This document shows, piece after piece, positions 27,101 through 34,642 of a DNA stretch of 64,000 nt (its first letter is position 1; each line of letters starts with the position of its first letter). The notes under the pieces are model-generated. The model was not told where the DNA came from. It did no database searches and saw nothing but the letters and a program-made list of their open reading frames with translations. This DNA is from Chloroflexota bacterium (GTDB lineage: Bacteria > Chloroflexota > Anaerolineae > Anaerolineales > Villigracilaceae). The stretch lies in the NCBI GenBank assembly GCA_016234495.1, contig JACRBI010000040.1, forward strand, positions 186,001 to 250,000, in the 5' to 3' direction. Both the position numbers and the translations under genes were made by a program.

Positions 27101-27477
27101 CTCATGCCCTCGAAGCGGATGAAGCGCTATTACAGCAGGCGCTCTACAATCTGGTGGAAAATGCCATTAAGTACACTCCAGACAACGGTCGGGTTGTGAT
27201 CCGCACTTCATCCCAGCCGGGACAGATAATTTTTTCAGTCGAAGACAGCGGCATCGGCATCGCAGCCGACGACTTGCCGCATCTGTTCGAAAAATTCTAT
27301 CGCGGCAAACAACGTGAGGCGCGCGCGCAAAGCGGCTCCGGACTGGGGCTTGCCATTGTGCATTCAATCGCTGTCAGTCACGGCGGCCGTGTGTGGGCGG
27401 AAAGTTCGATCGGCAAGGGCAGCGCCTTCCATTTACAAATCCCATTGAAACAAAACAACGACTCCAAGTCCGCGTAA
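24178..27477 (+). CDS. Large membrane sensor histidine kinase (multi-TM, extracellular sensor, HAMP, GAF, PAS, HisKA, HATPase)
   Basis: In this 1099-residue protein the first about 250 residues hold several membrane helices (MASE/5TMR-like). A further helix (LLLLTLLVGDWIVAG) is followed by an extracellular sensor of about 230 residues (Cache-like), a second helix (LSLMIVFLALAALIFL, about 520), a HAMP region, a GAF-like domain (about 610-755) and a PAS-like domain (about 765-865). HisKA follows with the phospho-acceptor in SHDLRSPLTV (about 879), then HATPase with N-box VENAIKYTP, EDSGIGIAADDL and GSGLGLAIV. It autophosphorylates in response to an unknown signal. No response regulator gene is adjacent, so it is an orphan. 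The ATG is eight bases after TATAAT. Confidence 0.9.
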   Translation: MSFISTLLSGVAFPAPPTVTGWLVWAFFLGMLIYALVKWRNHQPVWTKREWGFFIAFLILIPLTSLFIGIRLASASARPLPGLPANAPGSALMVFSAIPWTLAGGLLGPLGAAALGALSGLLRGVWNSYSLFSLLEFALMSAWYSVNMRQRYRTRVYGYLRQPLVGAILLIPVHLLFYVISSLFTQWGLDVSATPAARLDFALSNAGVVTFAFGGEMLAAGLVAQIISMAFPALWGGQQSLQPSPGEKSLESRFLFATGTFISLLLLTLLVGDWIVAGRAAREMLADRLSSVGESAAHSIPFFLETGQNLAVQLAAEPRLLEDSGDKLKSFLQLRMQSAPYFDQFLVLDAADKSFIAGYPDSSFNLYPDEDAGMLLASNGVLTQVYSLAPDSVNDAPRVSFMIAIIDSSNTVQRVLIGRTTLETNPLTLPLIKSLDDMRDLGGTGILLNENNQVVYHSDKTQLLTTYNGQQGNEAFFYDDTGADGTRQLVYYQPVIGHPWAIVLTVPSQQAQQIALDIAMPLSLMIVFLALAALIFLRVGLRVITNSLQSLAVEANRIAQGSLDHPLQMEGEDEVGQLRRAFEQMRSSLQARLEEINRLLRVSQDVASSLEMQDSVKPVLDAILSTGAKSVSVVLSPSILPDTFVELPSRFALGSVQNIYAHLDHQILTLAQKQERIIIPNLSRSRELNLDPKLPQPLAMLAVALRHENKYYGVVWAGYEQARMFSESDVRFVTTLAGQAALAVANAHLFLNVEASRRQLEAVLNSTPDPVLVTDHRNRLLLTNRAAAAALGQNVTGSSGEKTEKVIKLRPLLELLQAATTEDQSAEVALADKRTYLATASSVIVEGRQIGRVCIMRDVTHFKELDSLKSEFVATVSHDLRSPLTVMRGYATMLETVGELNEQQQGYVRKIVSGVENMSRLVNNLLDLGRIEIGVGLQVEHVMVLDIIERVAGSLQLQSAQKNIAIKIDLPKDMPHALEADEALLQQALYNLVENAIKYTPDNGRVVIRTSSQPGQIIFSVEDSGIGIAADDLPHLFEKFYRGKQREARAQSGSGLGLAIVHSIAVSHGGRVWAESSIGKGSAFHLQIPLKQNNDSKSA

Positions 27478-27492
27478 AATTTGGATTTGGAC

Positions 27493-27523
27493 TATAATCG
27501 CCCTTTGCCCTGACAGAAAGGGC
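27493..27523 (+). promoter_or_regulatory. -10 element and small hairpin before the KimA-like gene
   Basis: TATAAT (27493-27498) is followed by GCCCTTT...AAAGGGC (27502-27523), a 7-bp hairpin, and then a T-rich stretch. It could end the kinase transcript or structure the short leader of the permease gene. The 5' leader is under 60 bases, too short for a ydaO/c-di-AMP riboswitch. Confidence 0.4.
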
Positions 27524-27551
27524 ATATATTTTTGTTTGCAAGCTGGTATTT

Positions 27552-29513
27552 ATGATCAATCACGAAAACAATTCACAAACATCCATCATTGAACGCACCA
27601 CCGACCACACCCCCCAAAAAAACTGGCAATCATGGTTTATCGGGCGGCCACTGTCAACAGCAGATGCCTCCCACCAAACGATCGGCAAGACTGTCGGTCT
27701 TGCCGTGTTCGCGTCGGACGCGCTTTCATCCACTGCCTACGCCACACAGGAGATTCTCGTCATCCTCGCCGCAGCGGGTACGATGGCCTTTGGTATTGTC
27801 GTGCCGATCTCCATTGCGATCGTTATTTTGCTTGCCATCGTCACTATTTCGTATGAGCAGACCATTCATGCCTATCCGGATGGAGGCGGCGCGTACATTG
27901 TGGCGCGCGATAACCTTGGCGAATTTCCAGCTCTCATAGCCGGCGCCTCCCTGTTGACCGATTACATTCTCACGGTTTCAGTTTCGATCGCGTCCGGTGT
28001 TGCGCAGATCACATCCGCGATCCCGGCCCTGCACGATTACCGCGTTGCGCTGTCGGTGGGATTCATCATGTTCGTCATGTTGATGAATTTGCGCGGCGTC
28101 AAGGAATCGGGCACTGCGTTTGCCATCCCGACCTACTTCTTTGTGGTGTTGATGCTTATCGCCGTCGGGACAGGTCTTTTCCGCCTATTTGTCGCAGGTT
28201 CACTCGGAACCGTAATAGATCCGCCCGAATTGCTGGCGCATGGCGTTTCAGCCATTACCCCGTTCCTAATCCTGCACGCTTTTGCCAGCGGCACCACCGC
28301 CCTGACAGGCGTGGAGGCGATCTCGAACGGCATCACAGCCTTCAAGGAGCCGCGCAGCAAGAACGCCGGCATCACCCTGGTTTGGATGTCGCTGATTCTC
28401 GGCTCGCTATTTCTTGGAATTTCATACCTCACAAAAGCCATTGCCGCAGTTCCATCGGAAAGCGAAACTGTGATCTCCCAATTGGGACGCACCATTTTTG
28501 ATGGACGCGGCACCCTGTACCTGATGTTGATCGGCGCCACCACGGTGATTCTTATCATGGCGGCAAACACAGCTTTTGCCGATTTTCCGCGTTTGGGAGC
28601 CCTGGTTGCGAAAGATGGATTCCTTCCCCGCCAGCTAACCTATCGCGGCAGCCGACTCGTTTACTCGCGCGGCATTGTCGCTCTGGCATTGATCGCATCC
28701 CTGCTTCTTATAATATTCAACGCCAGCGTGACACGGCTCATCCCCCTGTATGCGATCGGCGTATTCCTGTCATTCACGCTTTCACAGGGAGGCATGGCTC
28801 TGCGCTGGTATAAGATCGGCAAACTTAAGCCGGGAGAAGAAAAGGTTGAGCGTGGTTCAACCCTGCGCTTCGTAAAAGATTGGCCAATCAAAATGCTCGT
28901 CAATGGATTCGGATCAATTTGTACCGCCGTTGTCATGATGGTTTTTGCCGTGACCAAATTTCAGGATGGCGCGTGGGTTGTATTGATCCTTATCCCTGTT
29001 CTGGTTGCAGGATTCTGGCTCATTCACCGCCATTACAACAACCTCGCAAAAAAACTTTCGCTTGATAACTTTGGAATTATCCCGCCGCATACCATGCGTC
29101 ACCGCGTCATCATGCCGGTCAGCGGCGTGCATCAGGGGACCCTGGCCGCCCTGCGCTATGCTCGCATGTTATCAGACGATGTAACGGCCGTTCACGTGGT
29201 CATCGAACCGGCAGATGCCGAAAAGGTGCGCGGCAAGTGGGAAACCTGGGGCGAAGGCGTGCGCATGGTACTGCTGGATTCCCCGTATCGTCTATTCATC
29301 GAACCGATATTGGGATACATTTCCGAGATCGCCGATAAACGCCAGCCGGGCGAAACCATCACCATCGTCGTACCGGAATTCGTTTCAAACAACCGGCTGG
29401 CCGGCGCACTGCACACAAACACCGCGAATATTTTGCGTGAACAGTTGAAGAACAAACACGGTATCGTGATCACAAATGTGCCTTATCATGTTAATGAAGA
29501 AGGCGAAGAGTAG
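27552..29513 (+). CDS. kimA: KimA-like (YdaO-type) potassium/APC-family transporter
   Basis: This 653-residue protein has about twelve membrane helices (about 45-500). Blocks SSTAYATQEILVILA, YPDGGGAYIVARDNLGE, LLTDYILTVSVSIASG, TSAIPALHDYRV and GVEAISNGITAFKEPRSKNA match the KimA branch of the APC superfamily (recalled from B. subtilis KimA). The C-terminal about 140 residues (HRVIMPVSGVHQGTLAALRYA...TNVPYHVNEE) form the cytosolic domain KimA also has. KimA is a high-affinity proton-coupled K+ importer that is inhibited by c-di-AMP in Firmicutes. The two following genes encode RCK proteins, supporting a potassium function. Confidence 0.86.
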   Translation: MINHENNSQTSIIERTTDHTPQKNWQSWFIGRPLSTADASHQTIGKTVGLAVFASDALSSTAYATQEILVILAAAGTMAFGIVVPISIAIVILLAIVTISYEQTIHAYPDGGGAYIVARDNLGEFPALIAGASLLTDYILTVSVSIASGVAQITSAIPALHDYRVALSVGFIMFVMLMNLRGVKESGTAFAIPTYFFVVLMLIAVGTGLFRLFVAGSLGTVIDPPELLAHGVSAITPFLILHAFASGTTALTGVEAISNGITAFKEPRSKNAGITLVWMSLILGSLFLGISYLTKAIAAVPSESETVISQLGRTIFDGRGTLYLMLIGATTVILIMAANTAFADFPRLGALVAKDGFLPRQLTYRGSRLVYSRGIVALALIASLLLIIFNASVTRLIPLYAIGVFLSFTLSQGGMALRWYKIGKLKPGEEKVERGSTLRFVKDWPIKMLVNGFGSICTAVVMMVFAVTKFQDGAWVVLILIPVLVAGFWLIHRHYNNLAKKLSLDNFGIIPPHTMRHRVIMPVSGVHQGTLAALRYARMLSDDVTAVHVVIEPADAEKVRGKWETWGEGVRMVLLDSPYRLFIEPILGYISEIADKRQPGETITIVVPEFVSNNRLAGALHTNTANILREQLKNKHGIVITNVPYHVNEEGEE

Positions 29514-29524
29514 GAGTAAAGAAT

Positions 29525-30181
29525 ATGTTTTTTATTGTCATAGGCTGTGGCAGGGTCGGAGCGGAACTTTCCTTCCGCCTGTTCAAAAACGGACATCAGG
29601 TCGTCGTAGTGGATAACGACAAAAAATCCTTCAACCGCCTCCACCCGGACTTTCGCGGGCGCACCGTTGAAGGAGAAGCCCTCTCCGCTGACACATTCGA
29701 GCGCGCCGGCATGGACAAAGCCGACGGCGTGGCCATCGTCACCAATTTGGACACCATGAACGCCGTCATCGGACAGGCAGTGCGGGTGCATTATCCGCAG
29801 GTCAGGCAGGTCATTGTCCGCAATTATGACCCGGCCATGCGCGAGATGCTCGAAGCGTTTGGATTACAGATCGTCAGCTCCACCGCCTGGGGCGCAGAAC
29901 GCGTGCAGGAATTGTTGATCGATCCATCTTTCCGCGCGGTGTTCTCCGCCGGGAATGGTGAAGTGGAACTTTACGAAATGTCCATCACCCCCAAATGGGA
30001 AGGCAAGACCATTGCCGAACTTCTCGGTGACTGCAAGGATACAGTCTGCGCTGCGCTCACCCGTGCTGGCCGCGCCGAACTGCCCAGCCCGTCCAGCACG
30101 TTGAAAAGCGGCGACATGTTAACCGTCAGCGCCACGCTGGACGGCGTAAAGATCCTGCGCTCCCGCATTCAGGAAGGATAG
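29525..30181 (+). CDS. TrkA-type RCK regulatory protein 1
   Basis: This 218-residue protein has an N-terminal Rossmann RCK domain (IVIGCGRVGAELSFRLFKNGHQVVVVDND, about 4-30, nucleotide-binding Gly-x-Gly-x-x-Gly) and a C-terminal RCK_C domain (about 145-215, WEGKTIAELLGDCKDTVCAALTR). Such proteins bind NAD(H), ATP or c-di-nucleotides and gate potassium channels or transporters. It lies 11 bases after the KimA-like gene and is followed by a second RCK gene nine bases later. No TrkH/KtrB channel is present. Confidence 0.9.
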   Translation: MFFIVIGCGRVGAELSFRLFKNGHQVVVVDNDKKSFNRLHPDFRGRTVEGEALSADTFERAGMDKADGVAIVTNLDTMNAVIGQAVRVHYPQVRQVIVRNYDPAMREMLEAFGLQIVSSTAWGAERVQELLIDPSFRAVFSAGNGEVELYEMSITPKWEGKTIAELLGDCKDTVCAALTRAGRAELPSPSSTLKSGDMLTVSATLDGVKILRSRIQEG

Positions 30182-30190
30182 GAGAAGACC

Positions 30191-30871
30191 ATGTTTGTAT
30201 TTATTGCCGGGGGCGGCCGCACCGGCGCCCAGCTTGCTTCACAATTAATCGCACAAAATTACGAGGTGCGTTTGGTCGAACATCGCCGCGAATTGCTCGC
30301 CTTGCTTCACCATGAAATCCCAACCGAGGTGATCTACGAAGGCAACGCCACCGACCCGTCTGTTTTGAAACAGGCTGGTCTGGATAAGGCCAATGTCGTA
30401 GTCGCCTGCACCAAGGATGACGCCTCAAACCTGGTCATCTGCTATCTGGCACGCACCCTCTTCAAGGTCAGGCGCACTGTGGCGCGCATCAATAATCCGC
30501 GCAATGCATGGCTGTTCGACAAAAACTTCCACGTGGATGAAACCATCAATCAAGCCGATGTGATGGCGCATCTCATTCAAGAGGAAATGTCGCTCGGCGA
30601 CATGATGACCCTGCTCAAACTTCGCCGCGGACGGTATGCGCTGGTGGAAGAAAAGGTTCCCGCCGGCGCAAAGGCTGTCGGTATGACGCTGAAAGATTTG
30701 GGATTGCCCGATCAGTGCGTGATCGCCGCCATCATCCGCCACGGACAGGTGACCCTGCCGCGCGGCACGACCAAACTCGAAGAGTTTGACGAGGTGCTCG
30801 CCATCACAGACGAGGAAGGCGCAAAGCGCCTGGCCGTTTTGCTCGAACCGCCGGATCGCTCGATTTTATAA
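30191..30871 (+). CDS. TrkA-type RCK regulatory protein 2
   Basis: This 226-residue protein has the Rossmann start FIAGGGRTGAQLASQLIAQNYEVRLVEHR, a conserved D in the NATDPSVLKQAGLDKANVVVACT block, and a C-terminal RCK_C domain (about 140-222, VPAGAKAVGMTLKDLGLPDQCVIAAII). It is paralogous to the preceding gene, so the pair may form a hetero-oligomeric RCK ring. It is the last gene of the three-gene potassium set. The spacer after it has an inverted repeat. Confidence 0.9.
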   Translation: MFVFIAGGGRTGAQLASQLIAQNYEVRLVEHRRELLALLHHEIPTEVIYEGNATDPSVLKQAGLDKANVVVACTKDDASNLVICYLARTLFKVRRTVARINNPRNAWLFDKNFHVDETINQADVMAHLIQEEMSLGDMMTLLKLRRGRYALVEEKVPAGAKAVGMTLKDLGLPDQCVIAAIIRHGQVTLPRGTTKLEEFDEVLAITDEEGAKRLAVLLEPPDRSIL

Positions 30872-30881
30872 AACAACCGTC

Positions 30882-30957
30882 CACTAATCTTCACTAATCC
30901 GCGCTAATTTTTTAAATTCGCGAAGATTGGCGTGGATTAGTGGACTTTTTTCTTTTA
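30882..30957. repeat. Imperfect inverted-repeat spacer between converging units
   Basis: CCACTAATCTTCACTAATCCGCGCTAATTTTTTAAA is matched by a complementary arm ending GGATTAGTGGAC. It sits between convergent RCK2 and the ABC exporter gene and may terminate both. It belongs to the recurring spacer family. Confidence 0.55.
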
Positions 30958-30961
30958 AGTC

Positions 30962-32776
30962 CTACTTACTCACCATCTCTTTCACCTGCTCGATGTACGC
31001 CAGACTTTGATGCCTGAAATACGTGTTGTACAACTCGGCGTAATGACCGTTTTGATTTAATAACCCATCATGATTGCCCTGTTCGATGATGGCTCCTTTT
31101 TGCATGACGACGATGCGGTCTGCGGCTTTGACCGTTGAGAGGCGATGCGCGATCAGGATGCTGGTGGTGTTTTTCAGAATCAGATTCAACGCCTGCTGGA
31201 TCTGCCATTCGGTGAACGGGTCAATACTGGCGGTGGCTTCGTCCAAAATAAAAATGGCGGGATTTTGAACCAGCACGCGCATCAACGCCACGAGCTGACG
31301 CTGCCCCATTGAGAGCCTGTTGCCGCGCTCGCCGACTTCGGTATGCAGGCCGTCGGGCAAAGTCTCCAGCCATTCGCCGCCGCCGATTCTTTTCGCGAGT
31401 TTGAGCATTTCCACTTCAGGCACACCGGGGACAGCATAGCGAATGTTTTCGATCACGGTCCCTGAAAATAAAAACGGAACCTGCGAGACAATTCCCAACT
31501 GGCGGCGGTATTGACTCAAGTCAAAGGCGCGGATGTCGCGGCCATCGATCAGCAAATTCCCTTTTTGAAATTCGTAAAAGCGCGCGATCAATTTTGCAAT
31601 GGATGATTTACCCGCGCCGGTGTGTCCCACCAGCGCAAGAGTCTCTCCGGGTTTTATGAGCAGATTGAAGTTCGTCAGGATCGGTTCCTTATCCGAATAA
31701 CTGAAATCGAAACCCTCGAATTTAATTTCGCCCTTCAATCGCGGCACATCCTGTTTTTCTTTTTGAATCACATTCGGGTCGGCATCGATCAAGGCAAAGA
31801 CACGCTCAGCGGCAGACAGGCCGCCCTGAATTTGCGCCCAGAACGCGGTGAGATTTAAAACGGGAAAGAAAAACTGGTCGAGGCTCATGATGAACAGATA
31901 CCACGCGCCAATGCTGACCAGACCCTGCTCGGCGCTCATGCCGCCGGCATAGATCAACACACCGACAAAAATGCCCGCGAGCGCGTTGAGCGTGGGAAAG
32001 ACCAGCGACAACACGAAGCCGCGCCGAATGTTGACGTGGTACGACTGCTGGTTCGATTCGTCGAAGGATTTGAAAATGCTTTCTTCCTGGCGGAAATTTT
32101 TCGCAATCGAAATTCCGCTGATGGTTTCCTTGATCGCGGCATTCACGTCAGCCATGGCTTTCATGCCGCGCTTGGTAACGATGCGCGCCAAGGCGCGAAA
32201 ACCTGAAGCCACGCCGAAGATGACCGGCATGAAAGCCAGCAGCAGCAGCGACAAACGCCATTCAGCGCGAAAGAGTACGATGCCAAGAATCAGCGCTTGC
32301 AGCATTTGCGAAACGACATCAGTGATGATAACGATCAACTGACCAAAATCATTCGTGTCGGATGTGATGCGCGAGACGATTCTGCCCGACGAGAATTGAT
32401 CGTAGAACGAGAGATCGTGTTCAGCGGCGGCGCGGAATGCGCGCGTGCGCAGCTCGAGGACGACATCGCCCACCGCGCGCACGATCAGACTCCGCCGAAT
32501 CCAGTTCAGTCCCCACAAGCCGACTCCAACCCCCAGCAGGGCAGCGCCAACCAACGCGATGGCCTGCAGCGTCAGACGGTCACGCAACATGTCCATCATA
32601 CGGCTGACGATGACAGGCAATGCCGCGCCGATGAAGGCGAGGATGATGATAATGATGGATGAATACACAAGCCGCGTGACCTGTGTGCGGAAAAAGTCAG
32701 CGATACGCCGCGTGAGTTCGCGGTCGGTATACTGGCGGTCATATTTTTCGTCGTTTAGTCCGGCAAAGAAACCCAT
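30962..32776 (-). CDS. ABC exporter half-transporter (type IV), catalytic-Glu subunit
   Basis: This 604-residue protein has six membrane helices (about 45-330) and a C-terminal ATPase: Walker A GHTGAGKSSIAKL, Q-loop, signature LSMGQRQLVALMRV (canonical LSGGQ has become LSMGQ), Walker B AIFILDEATASID with the catalytic Glu present, and switch His IAHRLST. With the preceding gene it makes the kind of asymmetric pair seen in heterodimeric exporters (for example TM287/288, BmrCD and TmrAB). It lies downstream of its partner with a 77-base spacer. The substrate (drug, lipid or peptide) is unknown. Confidence 0.92.
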   Translation of the reverse strand: MGFFAGLNDEKYDRQYTDRELTRRIADFFRTQVTRLVYSSIIIIILAFIGAALPVIVSRMMDMLRDRLTLQAIALVGAALLGVGVGLWGLNWIRRSLIVRAVGDVVLELRTRAFRAAAEHDLSFYDQFSSGRIVSRITSDTNDFGQLIVIITDVVSQMLQALILGIVLFRAEWRLSLLLLAFMPVIFGVASGFRALARIVTKRGMKAMADVNAAIKETISGISIAKNFRQEESIFKSFDESNQQSYHVNIRRGFVLSLVFPTLNALAGIFVGVLIYAGGMSAEQGLVSIGAWYLFIMSLDQFFFPVLNLTAFWAQIQGGLSAAERVFALIDADPNVIQKEKQDVPRLKGEIKFEGFDFSYSDKEPILTNFNLLIKPGETLALVGHTGAGKSSIAKLIARFYEFQKGNLLIDGRDIRAFDLSQYRRQLGIVSQVPFLFSGTVIENIRYAVPGVPEVEMLKLAKRIGGGEWLETLPDGLHTEVGERGNRLSMGQRQLVALMRVLVQNPAIFILDEATASIDPFTEWQIQQALNLILKNTTSILIAHRLSTVKAADRIVVMQKGAIIEQGNHDGLLNQNGHYAELYNTYFRHQSLAYIEQVKEMVSK

Positions 32777-32854
32777 AAGTTCAGCCTTTAGCTATTAGCT
32801 TTTAGCGGTTGGCGGTTGGCTTTTAGCTAAACGCTAATCGCTAACAGCTAATCA
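32777..32854. repeat. TTAGCTATTAGC-type repetitive spacer
   Basis: The spacer between the two exporter genes consists of the recurring words TTAGC, GCTAA and TAGC in near-inverted order. GCTAATCGCTAACAGCTA at 32833-32850 is identical to 50441-50458. Confidence 0.75.
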
Positions 32855-34618
32855 CTATTCCCTAAAAATTCTCGAATATGCTTCGGAGGTTTTCATCAAC
32901 TCGTCGTGTGTGCCAATGGCGGCGATGCGGCCTTTGCGCATGACGATGATCAAGTCGGCCCAGCGGATCTGCGACAGGCGGTGCGTGATGATAAAAGTTG
33001 TGCGTCCGCGGGCGGCGTTGGAGATGGCGCGCTGGATTTTGTCCTCGGTGGCTGAGTCAATCGCGGAGGTGGAATCATCCAGCACGAGAATGCGCGGGTC
33101 GGTGAGAAATGCGCGGGCAAGCGCGATGCGCTGGCGCTGTCCGCCGGAGAGAGTCACTCCGCGCTCGCCAACGACGGTGGCATAGCCCTGGTCAAACTCA
33201 AGGATAAAGTCATGCGCCTGCGATGCAACAGACGCGGCAGTAATTTCATCTTTTGAGGCGGATGGTTTTCCAAAAGCAATGTTGTCGCTTAGTGAGCGCG
33301 AGAACAAAAAGATATCCTGCTCGATGATGGAGATCTGCGAACGGAGCGCGGCAAGATTCCATTCGCGCACATCCACGCCGTCGATCAACACTTGACCCGA
33401 AGTAATGTCGTAGGTGCGGTTGATCAATTTTGCCAGCGATGTCTTTCCCGCGCCGGTCTGACCGACGATGGCGACGGTCTGTCCCTGTTTGATCTTGAAG
33501 GACACATCTTGAATGACAGGCTCGCCGGCGGGGTAACTGAACGAGACACCGCGAAACTCAACTTCGCCGCGCATGTCCGAGGTCAGGCCGGATGCGTTTT
33601 GATCGAGTCGTGTTTCCATGTTGATGAGTTCCAAAATTCGGCGCGCGCTCGACATGCCCGAAGAAATCTGCGAATAAGCCCAGGTGGAAGTGAAGGTCGG
33701 GAATTCCAGCAAACGCAAAAGACCGAAATAGGCGATGACCGCGCCGAGGTCAATTGTGCCCGCGCGGAAAAGCAAAAGCGCATGGACAAGTCCGCCCGCG
33801 TAGGCTGCGCCAAGAATCAGCATGGCAATGTAGCGGCCTTCGAGGTCTCCCTGACTGACAAAGGAGTCGCGCACGCGCCGCGCATTGGAGACGAAACGGT
33901 CCACTTCCGCGCCTTCCTGCGCCGCGCCTTTCATCACTTCCACACCGTCCAGTGATTCAGATAGATGAGTGTTCATGTCGCCGAACGTTGCCCGCACTTC
34001 ATCGGTGATGGGCGCGAGTGTTTTGAGATAACGCGCCAGCGCAACGAAATAAATGATCGTAAAAATTGTGGGCGTGATCAGCAGGGATGGATGGTAGCGC
34101 GGCGTGGCGGCAAACAACATCACAATGAACATGAACGAACCAACCACCAGGTTCACGCCGGGGTTGAACATGAAATTCACTTCGCGCACATCGTTCGTGG
34201 CGCGCGCCATCGTATCGCCAACAGGCTGTAAATTGTGGAAGGTCATGCTCTTGCCAAGCAGGGAAAGATATAACTCATCGCGGATGTCACGCTCCATGTA
34301 CTGCGCCATGAGCTCCGCGCCGAAGTTCCGCCCAAGCTGCAGCACGCCGCGGATGATCTGCGATACGCCGATAATGATGGCGAGCGGCAATAACACCGAG
34401 GTGTCCGGCGGAAGTTGAATCATCGCGTTGAACGCATCGCCGGTCAGCACGGGCACATAAGCCGCCAGCGCTGCGTTGCCGATCGCGCCGACGATGATCA
34501 TCACGATGATCCATAAATATGGGCGCGCGTGCGAAACAATCCATTGATTGGCGTTGGTATGGTTATAAATATTTTTTCGATGCAGTGTAAATTCTGCGGG
34601 GATTGAAATGGAAGACAT
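32855..34618 (-). CDS. ABC exporter half-transporter (type IV), non-catalytic-site subunit
   Basis: This 587-residue protein has six membrane helices (about 30-310) and an ATPase with Walker A GQTGAGKTSLAKLI, normal signature LSGGQRQRIALARA, Walker B RILVLDDSTSAID, where Asp replaces the catalytic Glu, and switch His ITHRLSQIRWAD. The Asp here and the degenerate signature in the partner put both defects in the same composite site, while the other site keeps Glu and LSGGQ. A TACAAT hexamer ends six bases before the ATG. It is cotranscribed with the next gene. Confidence 0.92.
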   Translation of the reverse strand: MSSISIPAEFTLHRKNIYNHTNANQWIVSHARPYLWIIVMIIVGAIGNAALAAYVPVLTGDAFNAMIQLPPDTSVLLPLAIIIGVSQIIRGVLQLGRNFGAELMAQYMERDIRDELYLSLLGKSMTFHNLQPVGDTMARATNDVREVNFMFNPGVNLVVGSFMFIVMLFAATPRYHPSLLITPTIFTIIYFVALARYLKTLAPITDEVRATFGDMNTHLSESLDGVEVMKGAAQEGAEVDRFVSNARRVRDSFVSQGDLEGRYIAMLILGAAYAGGLVHALLLFRAGTIDLGAVIAYFGLLRLLEFPTFTSTWAYSQISSGMSSARRILELINMETRLDQNASGLTSDMRGEVEFRGVSFSYPAGEPVIQDVSFKIKQGQTVAIVGQTGAGKTSLAKLINRTYDITSGQVLIDGVDVREWNLAALRSQISIIEQDIFLFSRSLSDNIAFGKPSASKDEITAASVASQAHDFILEFDQGYATVVGERGVTLSGGQRQRIALARAFLTDPRILVLDDSTSAIDSATEDKIQRAISNAARGRTTFIITHRLSQIRWADLIIVMRKGRIAAIGTHDELMKTSEAYSRIFRE

Positions 34619-34624
34619 TTCTGA

Positions 34625-34630
34625 ATTGTA
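34625..34630 (-). promoter_or_regulatory. -10 element of the ABC exporter pair (leaderless)
   Basis: GGTACAAT on the minus strand ends exactly six bases before ATG 34618, matching the spacing of other leaderless candidates in the window. Confidence 0.5.
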
Positions 34631-34642
34631 CCAGTATGGTCT

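Noticed and set aside
27480-27551. ydaO/c-di-AMP riboswitch before the KimA-like gene
   Set aside because: The leader is too short and has only a simple 7-bp hairpin.
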